This document shows, piece by piece, positions 11,301 through 17,957 of a stretch of DNA of 46,452 bases (position 1 is its first letter; each line of letters opens with the position of its first letter). The notes beneath the pieces are model-generated. The model saw only the letters and a list, made by a program, of their open reading frames with translations, did not search any database and was not told the DNA's origin. The stretch lies in contig JAGGXF010000021.1 of NCBI GenBank assembly GCA_021163205.1, positions 1-46,452 of the forward strand, given 5' to 3'. Source of the DNA: Candidatus Aenigmatarchaeota archaeon. GTDB taxonomy: Archaea > Aenigmatarchaeota > Aenigmatarchaeia > GW2011-AR5 > JAGGXF01. Made by a program: the position numbers and the translations under genes.

Positions 11301-14300
11301 TCTCTGTTGCTTTGTAAGTTAAATTATAACTAGAACCGGAAAGTAGAGACATGGTCTTGTTTTCGTAGCCGTTTCCAGGAATCCCTATTTCTACCCATGT
11401 TTCATTTATATCTTTGTTGTCCGTAATTGTCGCTGTGATATTAACTGTTTCGTTTCTGTGTATTATGCTTGGTACTATTTGCTCATTACTGATTTGTGGT
11501 GGAGTGACATCTTGAACCTCTATGGTATAAATATCTGTTGTGTTATAACTTCCTTTTGTGTCATATGCTTTGAAATAATAACCTATAAGCTTTGCTTCTG
11601 CCTGTGAGGGGATTTGAAGTGTTATATTGCTCCAATCCGGATTTGTTGTAAAGTTTCCTTCTCCAGCTTTTTGCCATGAACCAGAAGCATTCCAGTAGAA
11701 CTCCCATGAATCTAGTTGACCATTATCACTCCAGTTACAATAGAACTTAACATTATCATTGGGTTTTGGATTTGTATCGTTGGCTCCTAAGTTATTCCAT
11801 GTCGGGGGAACTATGTCAACATAAAAAACATAATAATTTGTGATGTTTGAACCATCATCGTTGGTAAGAACATTTCCATACGGGTCTGTCAACGCAACAT
11901 AAACCTTGTAATACCCCGTGACTTGAGAGTCTGTGTTCCATGGATTCTGATTATAAATAGAGCCAATGTTGAGGTAATCTCCGGAATTTATTACCCTTTT
12001 TGTCCCTGTGTTTGTATCGTTTATTTGCGTTGCTATAATCTCTCCTGTGTCATTTTTTTGCACTTGCATCAACAGATAGCCAGAAATATTGGTTGTACCT
12101 GTGTTATTAATCAGGCTTGGTTTTGATACCTCTGAACCCATATTTATGGTGGGCTCTGAAGACGCATACTTTGTTCCATAAATCAATCCCGAAGGCGTAA
12201 CCAACCAGCTAAAAACTTCTGATGTGTGGCTTCCGTCCCAGGATGCTGACTCTTCACCAGCAAGCTCGAAATCACTTGTTGTCACATCTCTAGTCAAAGC
12301 ATAGAATGGGTTTGACCCTGCCTCATCATTAAGCTGAGAAACAACAACAGGTGCAGAAGAGTATGAATTTGAAAACGTTTGTGTTACAAATGTATGAGTT
12401 ATGCCACTGACTGTCTTTGCCTCTAAGTTGTTTAAAGAATCGGTCCCTGTTTCAATTGTTGCATAAGCGATTGTTTCCGCGCTTGATAGTGACGGTGTCG
12501 TGACATCATCCTCCTCAACCTGTAATTGAATACTTGTCGTGGCTAGATTATCCCCCCTCGCATAAATTTGGTCGTCACCATTCGCGTTTGTTTGTGTATC
12601 TGCCAATACGACTGGGTTTGTAAACGTTTGTCCAAAATTTGCTGTTGTGTAGCTTCCCGTAGATGTTGTTGTGTTCACGACGATGCCCAGCTCTTTTGCA
12701 CCCAAACGATATTTACCTTTCTCGAGTACAATGTATGAAACATTTGTTGTATCTATATAGCCGTCTCCTGAACCCGGACTTTCAACTTGTCTTATTGTGA
12801 AGTTTCCCGAATTCACATTTGTGATTAAGTGATGCTGCGCATCACTTGTTCCGGTTCTTGATTCACCCGGACCAAGACGAGGAACAGCGAAAACCACAGG
12901 ATTCGTATAATTTCTTGATAATATGACTATCGTGTCTGTTCCTCCCACCTCCAAGATGTTGGCTTCACCCGCTATGAACAAAGTTTTAGTTTTGTTGCTT
13001 TTGCTTTGTGCATCTGGATTTCCATAGTACATATAGATTGTTTTTACTTGTGAAGCACTCAAATTAACTTTAACCCAGATTTTTGTCTGAGTTGTGTTGC
13101 ACCCACTTTGAATCCAGTAACTCAGCTCTGTTACATTATCGCTATCAATAAATCTTATATCTGAGCAATCAGAATTCATTTTAGATTGATTGATTATAGA
13201 TTGTGTGTCTATCGTCAGATTAACTTGGTAGTCTGTTAAATCAGCACCAGAAGTCTCGGTCAATGTTATTGGTTTTTTATATTCCCAAGAAATATCCCAC
13301 CAATTTTCAGATGTTAAGAGAACATCTTCATTCGCGCCATAAATATCTCCGTCTGTTTTCAAAACCATCGAAGCGTTTGCTCTGAGATAAAATTTTTTCG
13401 GAGATGATGACGTGTCGTTAGAATTTCCGGATGTGTCGTTAGCCCATATCCAATAAGAATAATTACCCCACTGCCACATGTCTGTGAAATTTGCTCTATA
13501 TATATTTTCAGATACGTACTCTAAATCCAACTGAGTGGTCGATCCGTTTGGAAGAGTTATGTTTGCTATAACGACATCTGGCCACACATTATCTGTGACG
13601 TTTGCTTCTATCGTTACATTGAGACCATATCCCTGGGTTTGTGGAGTTGCGCTAAACGAATTTATTTGTGGTGGTGTTTCGTCAGACAACGACTGAACAA
13701 TTATGTTATTAATATCGGTTTGATTTAGATTGCCACACGTGTCATTTGCATAAAATCTATATCCGATTGTTTTTCCTGCTGCATGAGAAGGTATTTGCAT
13801 CACAACTGAGGAAATGTTGTGTGTGCCAGAAAAATTACCTGATGAGACATTCTCCCATAAGTCATCTGTAGTAGCATTCCAAGAAAAAGTCCAAGCAGAC
13901 AAGTTACAATTATCTGTCCAGTTAGCACTAAAATTAACATAATCATTTATCGCTGGATTTGAATTATTATCTCTTAGATCGTACCACTGTGGTTTCTCTG
14001 CTTCGCAAGATGTGAAACTAGTAAAATTGCTATCCCATTGACCAGATGTACTATTAGCGTAAATCTCAATACTCCATATCCCTATTGAGCTTAATTCATC
14101 TGGTATTGTATAATTATATTCATATGTGTAACCATTGGCTATCGAACTAATATTAACCATAGTTTCATTATTGACCGCGGATGTTCCATTAGGATGTTCT
14201 ATTGTTATCAAAACCGTGTCTATGTAACTTGCTCCGTCAGGATGGGTCACATTAACCCTTATGGTGACATTCTCTCCTATCACAAAGGATGTTTTTTCTG

Positions 14301-16614
14301 TTGGTGTAGAATTATATGTTTTTGGTTTTTCCACATCTGTGGCAGCCTCTTCTGGCTCTATGCTATAAGATGGCTCTGGTGAAACATACTTCATAACCCT
14401 GATGTCATCTGTCAGAAATTCGTATCCACCGTGTATGAAAAAATAACTAAAGCTTGAATAGGTTGAATCTGAACCTGTTATGGACTTTACGATATTGCCA
14501 TTCATATCATAAAGCGTGTAATTCATGTTCTGGTTGTAATAGGTAAAACTCTGCTTGTACCATTGGTTTTGATTTGATACATGTGTGCTAGATGTTACTT
14601 TACTTGCTCCACACGTATTACTTCTCTTCTCTATGTAAAAATCATCAGAGTTTCCGTTGGTTTGCTTTCTTGGTCCGTATCCACTACAACTGGTTGTTGC
14701 TCCCAAACTATACCTATCTAAAGCGCCGCCGTTGTTATTAATCCTGTTGGTAAGAAATATCGCCCTGAAGCTTGTAACGGTTTCCGACAATGCAATATAA
14801 CATCCGTTTGGATCATTATTGCCTGTTTTTTTGATCACACCGCCTTGTGCTGTATCGGTATCGTAAACGCAGTAACCGCTTCCGTAATCTGTCCAGCCAT
14901 CTATGTTTCCATTTTCGAAGTCATCAAAAAGAAGAAATGTCGCAGAGCCGTTGCTTTCGCTGGCTGCAGAAGGATTGCCATAGTACATATAGATTCTTGC
15001 AGTTCCGTTTCCTAGACCAAGGTCTGTTGTGTTTGCCGGTATGAACGTCACTTTCACCCATATCTTGGCATTCTGCCCGCTAGAATTCCAAGATTCTATC
15101 CAATAAGGTATTGGGGTTTCATTACCACTTGTTGCATTGTAGTATGTGAACCTTGTTGAGTTTTGTTGTGACCAGTTGAAGTTTGAGCCGACATTTGACG
15201 AGTTCAATTGTATAAGTATTTGATAATCTGTAAGGTTTTGATTCACCTGATTGGTTATGTTTATTGCCTGTCTATAGTCCCATGTTTCGTTCCACCAGCT
15301 TCCGCCTGCTGGGTCAAACGCAAGGAACTTTGATGGCGTGTTGTCTGTTTCATATTCAAAGTATTCCCAGGTTCCAGACAGGTGCGGAACCTTGTAGACA
15401 TAGACCAATTGTTCTGGCTCAGGCAGAACAGAGCTGTCGAGAACGCTTTCCAGGTCAGTGTTGATGTTGTGCGCTCTCAACAAATCTTTTATCTCAGCAA
15501 CTGCTGGGTCATCGCCATACCATTTTTCCATAAATCCTTTTGTTTTGAACAACAACTCTGGCTCGTCGTATTCCTTGATTGTATATGTTTTGTTTTTGTA
15601 GTATGGATAGCCAACCCTTGTGATGTTGCCGTATGTCGCATTTGCCTCTATGTCTAGCTGCAACGGAATGTATTCCAGAATTGGGGCATCCTTGTATTTG
15701 TCAGTGACATTGCCCTCATAGTATGTTACGTTTTCTATGTAGACTTGTTTTGTTTTGTTGACGAGATGCCACGCCTTGAATGATTGAATATTGCCTGCTA
15801 TAGCTATGTAAGACACATCATCAGATTTGCTGTTGAATATTCTGTATGTTATTCTCTGGTTAACTGGTGACATGTGGTAGTCAACTAACTCAAACTCTGT
15901 TCCATATGATGAGAGGTTGAATAAGTCTGTCTTCATTATCTCCCTGATCGGCCTTGCTCCCAGCTTGCCAGCGAGCCTTGGCTTCAATGGCAAAGGAGCA
16001 TCGTACTCTATCTTCCTGAACCTGTTAGACTTGATGTTGACAAACCTCGTTCTTATGTTTTTTGCGTTTGATGGAGCAAGGCTGCGCCACTGGTCCAACG
16101 TATCCACGTATTTGACCCAGTGGGCTTTTTTATCAAAAAAATGAGGCTGTTCATTTGAGATGGGTGAGGGTTGAACAGCCTCTTGAGAAATACTATTATC
16201 GTGTTCATCGGTCGTGTTGTTGTCTTGGTCAGGTATAACGGTCTCGGGTTGAGTTTGGTTTGTAAGCGCTTTGCTGCTTACGATGAAATAACTAGATACG
16301 GTCTGGTTGTTGCTCATCAGAACCATGTTGTAAATCCCGTCGACAAAAAATCCTTTCAGTAGTGTGAAATACTTTCCAGTGAAGTCTGTCTTAGCAAGTT
16401 TTTCATAGACCTTTGTATTATTTGGCCCAATAACAGTAAGATTAAAAAACGCCTTTGGTGTGCTGGACACCGTGATGAAAATATTCTCTCCCGGTTCAAA
16501 ATAATCTTTATTCGCTTGCACAGACAACTGTCCTGCAGCAAGAGACAAACTAACGAGTAATAGTAATGACGATATAACTATCAAAGCTAAAACTACTCTA
16601 GCTAATGCTTTCAT
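5335..16614 (-). CDS. Giant secreted Ig-like/DUF2341-containing surface protein (3759 aa)
   Basis: Single uninterrupted ORF; Sec signal (MKALARVVLALIVISSLLLLVSLSLAAG); many Ig-like modules with abundant N-x-S/T; three DUF2341-like modules ('WWNETWDYRQAI', 'WWDISWEYKKPI', 'WWDGYWSYRKEI', each ending '...YMYYGNP'); H-lectin-like segment 'NFGQTFTNPVVLADTQT'. Confidence 0.9.
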   Translation of the reverse strand: MKALARVVLALIVISSLLLLVSLSLAAGQLSVQANKDYFEPGENIFITVSSTPKAFFNLTVIGPNNTKVYEKLAKTDFTGKYFTLLKGFFVDGIYNMVLMSNNQTVSSYFIVSSKALTNQTQPETVIPDQDNNTTDEHDNSISQEAVQPSPISNEQPHFFDKKAHWVKYVDTLDQWRSLAPSNAKNIRTRFVNIKSNRFRKIEYDAPLPLKPRLAGKLGARPIREIMKTDLFNLSSYGTEFELVDYHMSPVNQRITYRIFNSKSDDVSYIAIAGNIQSFKAWHLVNKTKQVYIENVTYYEGNVTDKYKDAPILEYIPLQLDIEANATYGNITRVGYPYYKNKTYTIKEYDEPELLFKTKGFMEKWYGDDPAVAEIKDLLRAHNINTDLESVLDSSVLPEPEQLVYVYKVPHLSGTWEYFEYETDNTPSKFLAFDPAGGSWWNETWDYRQAINITNQVNQNLTDYQILIQLNSSNVGSNFNWSQQNSTRFTYYNATSGNETPIPYWIESWNSSGQNAKIWVKVTFIPANTTDLGLGNGTARIYMYYGNPSAASESNGSATFLLFDDFENGNIDGWTDYGSGYCVYDTDTAQGGVIKKTGNNDPNGCYIALSETVTSFRAIFLTNRINNNGGALDRYSLGATTSCSGYGPRKQTNGNSDDFYIEKRSNTCGASKVTSSTHVSNQNQWYKQSFTYYNQNMNYTLYDMNGNIVKSITGSDSTYSSFSYFFIHGGYEFLTDDIRVMKYVSPEPSYSIEPEEAATDVEKPKTYNSTPTEKTSFVIGENVTIRVNVTHPDGASYIDTVLITIEHPNGTSAVNNETMVNISSIANGYTYEYNYTIPDELSSIGIWSIEIYANSTSGQWDSNFTSFTSCEAEKPQWYDLRDNNSNPAINDYVNFSANWTDNCNLSAWTFSWNATTDDLWENVSSGNFSGTHNISSVVMQIPSHAAGKTIGYRFYANDTCGNLNQTDINNIIVQSLSDETPPQINSFSATPQTQGYGLNVTIEANVTDNVWPDVVIANITLPNGSTTQLDLEYVSENIYRANFTDMWQWGNYSYWIWANDTSGNSNDTSSSPKKFYLRANASMVLKTDGDIYGANEDVLLTSENWWDISWEYKKPITLTETSGADLTDYQVNLTIDTQSIINQSKMNSDCSDIRFIDSDNVTELSYWIQSGCNTTQTKIWVKVNLSASQVKTIYMYYGNPDAQSKSNKTKTLFIAGEANILEVGGTDTIVILSRNYTNPVVFAVPRLGPGESRTGTSDAQHHLITNVNSGNFTIRQVESPGSGDGYIDTTNVSYIVLEKGKYRLGAKELGIVVNTTTSTGSYTTANFGQTFTNPVVLADTQTNANGDDQIYARGDNLATTSIQLQVEEDDVTTPSLSSAETIAYATIETGTDSLNNLEAKTVSGITHTFVTQTFSNSYSSAPVVVSQLNDEAGSNPFYALTRDVTTSDFELAGEESASWDGSHTSEVFSWLVTPSGLIYGTKYASSEPTINMGSEVSKPSLINNTGTTNISGYLLMQVQKNDTGEIIATQINDTNTGTKRVINSGDYLNIGSIYNQNPWNTDSQVTGYYKVYVALTDPYGNVLTNDDGSNITNYYVFYVDIVPPTWNNLGANDTNPKPNDNVKFYCNWSDNGQLDSWEFYWNASGSWQKAGEGNFTTNPDWSNITLQIPSQAEAKLIGYYFKAYDTKGSYNTTDIYTIEVQDVTPPQISNEQIVPSIIHRNETVNITATITDNKDINETWVEIGIPGNGYENKTMSLLSGSSYNLTYKATEIGVYNFTVYANDSAGNLGNGTTNTWTVYGWSNITWVSPDDGSYPIGTIVNLTCLVKDVNTTQAIQDYPVKFWHNGNELGTNNTNSTGYAVYHWNTSGLDGGPHTVNCTIEDNSTLFYNTTSNDEAHTIVTILVPKMSVSEVEHQNNYTYTINEYESGDKISWINITVNNTGGATAYTVNVTLNIIDSDGQKVNWGPDETKDCGSVNVGELCEVQFNNNSDGYIIPPSAMHGTYSWNITINWTGGGTPPSENTSYSFIVHKLADNFSSAIYPDKIVQNESSTYNFTVANPWSKNITDVNITINCPVNMTCNCSLGGQENQDGYCLLYNITPGYSKTASFNITTNSSTTPADYDINVNVSYYNPGNEQRAWSNQQTQVLSVRGPTHLRVTVTEYKTTITRNSLVDLKGYVNNTDDTTNNLWLNWSLPSNWTNQTGNLSVFSSSLGPSEILWNNITANVSINASLGQQQIQLKSESDEEAPDWETKTVTVYANTSMPYVWINNSNPYRSEAVELKARLIYDNSSAVEGETIVFKLDGLTLGSNTTNSTGYAVLFTTIPYNASLGSNIINATYSGSSSIYTNPSYNDSLAIDVSDLIIIENVSAQPQTTGYGQNVSIFADIWSRVQIDLARVNISFPDNTWQWLNMVYSGLGNTYEAVLSSLWQWGNYSYWIWTNNTAGLVNNTSSQPDEFYIRANASMALKTSKDIYGPSENVYLQGQHWWDGYWSYRKEIDVANPTSTPLEEYQIELKENLTQLYEEGKLNTTCQDLRFTWYNSSSGNEIKIPYWIEECNINGKNSTIWVKVPTIPANSDTIVYMYYGNPNAETDSNITETFSYSEPRLIGYVTSDKIVSNGLSIMSLCDNNEIQVGSNSYTLNELESTTISSGLSQNTTIKAKCLAQIEGSGNIDDMIVPISWAGTEFIYDGFRDSSDTFCMLAPFGNASVAIYVTGTKQWSETVNSTGTCITFDATDDTGLRIVSNRPILVSYYGSAGNDAYSMLPPTTEALYGVPSNYLIAAAGPSGANITYTRSDTGATTDTSIAANEDYQLSSLGNSGSAPAFVINGSNPIGVIQQADHDGTESTIFAPIKEMTTKFGSSLSAEYIAIATPYSDTSCTVYNSSGDVVATSSASGSNGIYKICFGCGNDNTYVSGRWEVECTKPVWPYYEEDSNGDETNLLGWKQMRQHIWPEPIYNVGNEEENSRIINTGTTNISGYLLMQVQKNDTGEIIATQINDTSTGTKRVINSGDYLNIGSIYNQNPWNADSQTTGYYKIYVALTDSNENVLTDDAGEPINKSYVFVVDTVSPEINLSLPLNGMYTADTTLNFTFNVTDNFASTLTCSLYVDYGLEQTNSSVLNATETTLAASGLSLGEHVWEISCSDGANLVWSDTRNFSVYEPREVNITVINSSSTFENTIISIIDDLGEVVSNKTITSSDDTLTDELALNQNYTVEIVVPVQNTLTAKIIDLNITENMSLQPQTIENYTGTIPPKIQNVTSIFALNDSGLSYDHAMLVIPKKGLNITNILHCLDWNFTAGSCSSWEVNDTADYNVQENSTHIWFNVTRFDAFGGGQSSPLPNITEIKIYNVTGLPNTHVGGDLVDSGLNKTFNFVTNGSYQYRVEIKVRNDGGSTWNIDSTDIVYHEGLNSNWQIDNGTDVWYSIGTTNRTGGNWSDGRVTWDTTLGGTLKKGETATFNYVFNATSSQDEQLPVYFLANETQKNAGSYDYSVFNVTKIGYLSPSLATPLDNQIVPQNRTFVINATVQCLEGECGYVTGTPRYNASSSLPDTYISNTSGTTPFFIIGDNQTKHCPEYMYNGTSCTLTWTINSTGNLTDAYEIDVEFNSTTYSLTNHTENHTVEIGIVLILSLTFDYIDFGSSQPLTKNISALGNDNNQYNITIDPNSNNVEGLYIKGTDMNLTTESWGNYYIGVTNMSASTTNDISTETALDYDWVQIKGFTPSGTNVTTYYWLDLPPGLYKGDYEGTIWIMGNATGE
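7523..7701. repeat. Intragenic direct repeat copy 1 (179 bp) inside the giant gene
   Basis: Aligned by eye to 11927-12105 with 4 mismatches in 179 bp; encodes GTTNISGYLLMQVQKNDTGEIIATQINDT.TGTKRVINSGDYLNIGSIYNQNPWN. Confidence 0.95.
11927..12105. repeat. Intragenic direct repeat copy 2 (179 bp) inside the giant gene
   Basis: See copy 1; 4404 bp offset. Confidence 0.95.
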
Positions 16615-16634
16615 CCATCCACCAACTCTGCCAT

Positions 16635-16661
16635 CTAAAATTTGGAAAATCCAAATTTTAG
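16635..16661. promoter_or_regulatory. Perfect 27-bp hairpin (12-bp stem, 3-nt loop) in the leader of the giant gene
   Basis: CTAAAATTTGGA-AAA-TCCAAATTTTAG, 21 bp upstream of the giant gene's start codon. Confidence 0.8.
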
Positions 16662-16787
16662 GTCCGAAGCTTCAGGAGAACTAATCATTCTCGTGAACAA
16701 TGGTCACGAAGAACAGTCCCCCCACCCATCATTATGTTTATTTATTACGAAGAACCAGTATAAATAATTTTTGCCTTGATTTTATTT

Positions 16788-17810
16788 TTAGCCCATCGGA
16801 TTTTTGTACATGTTTTTATATCTGATGAGCGCCAACATTGCCATGGTTGTGGCATAAATATCCTCTTTTTTCTCAGTACCTACAAAATAACCCCCATTCC
16901 AGCTTCCGTCTGGCCGCTGTTTTTTTATTAGCCATTGAACTCCCTTCTCGATTCTCTTTTTACATTTCTCATTTTTTTCACATGTATCTGAAACAAGTAA
17001 TGTGTTCAAGGCCAGAGCCGTTCTCAACTCTTTTGATGGCCTGCCTTTGGCTGAACTCCCCCAAGAACCGTCTGAATTTTGTGTACGCAAGACAAAGCCA
17101 AGGGCTTTTTCTATAATCTCATTTCTATCATAAAGCTCAGCAGCCCATACATCAACATAAGTTGCGTAATACGGTGTATCATAATACATAGGTGAACTCC
17201 CCCAAGAACCGTCTTCTAGCTGTGTGGACGCAATAAAGTCAAGTGCTTTAGTTATATTAAAGGTTATATGTTTAGTATTACTACCTCCGTCGGTTAGCGC
17301 AAGTGCGACAACAGCGTACCCAGTGACAGAAGGAAATCTTTTATCTACTATGATAAATGGCGTACCTATTTCCCAATATCCTTTCACATTCTGCTTGTTA
17401 GCGAGAAAGTTTCTTGTATCGCTAATGTTTTCATCCACAAGATTGAGAGCAATTAAAGAAACAGCTGTTGTTTCAATACAATAGTCTTCTTTTGCTGTTG
17501 TTGTCATATAAAAACTACCATTACTCCGCTTAACAATATTAAGAAAACGCACCGACTTATTAATTGTTTCATTGTAATAAGATTTGTCTAAAAGTGACAG
17601 CACGACAACAGCATTGGCCGTGTCCCAAATCTTGAACATAGAATTGTCTGACAATGATATGGAACCGTCTTTGTTTTGTTGGCCAACCAGCCACCCAGCA
17701 GCGCTATTCATGGAAGTTGTGGTATTAATTGTGGCTTGCTGATGAAGAATGAAAATGATAAAAGTAATCAACAGAATAAAAAGCAGCGGATGAGTTATTT
17801 TCTTTTTCAT
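16788..17810 (-). CDS. Secreted alpha/alpha-toroid protein (squalene cyclase/prenyltransferase-type QW repeats)
   Basis: Repeats 'WLVGQQNKDGSISL', 'STQLEDGSWGSSPMYYDTPYYATY', 'RTQNSDGSWGSSAKG', 'KKQRPDGSWNGG'. Preferred start is internal ATG at 17810 (MKKKITHPLLFILLITFIIFIL), not 17927. Confidence 0.8.
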   Translation of the reverse strand: MKKKITHPLLFILLITFIIFILHQQATINTTTSMNSAAGWLVGQQNKDGSISLSDNSMFKIWDTANAVVVLSLLDKSYYNETINKSVRFLNIVKRSNGSFYMTTTAKEDYCIETTAVSLIALNLVDENISDTRNFLANKQNVKGYWEIGTPFIIVDKRFPSVTGYAVVALALTDGGSNTKHITFNITKALDFIASTQLEDGSWGSSPMYYDTPYYATYVDVWAAELYDRNEIIEKALGFVLRTQNSDGSWGSSAKGRPSKELRTALALNTLLVSDTCEKNEKCKKRIEKGVQWLIKKQRPDGSWNGGYFVGTEKKEDIYATTMAMLALIRYKNMYKNPMG

Positions 17811-17957
17811 GATGTATAATATCCTCAGAAAGGAATAAAAGATTTCTTTATGGAAAACAGAAAAAAGAAAAATAAAAAAGAAAATTGTCCCCCACCCATC
17901 TCGAAACAAAATAAAATCAAGCAACATTAACTTGAGTCGTCGGCTCAGTTTTTGTTT

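Noticed and set aside
5335-16614. Numerous plus-strand ORFs of 60-92 aa inside the giant gene (for example 7004-7282, 9021-9272, 15382-15657)
   Set aside because: Antisense shadow ORFs of a long, low-stop coding frame; sequences lack recognisable domains or ribosome-binding context.
5335-16614. Frameshifted or fused pseudogene cluster
   Set aside because: The frame is open throughout with regular domain boundaries and a proper signal peptide, so a single intact giant gene is the simplest reading.
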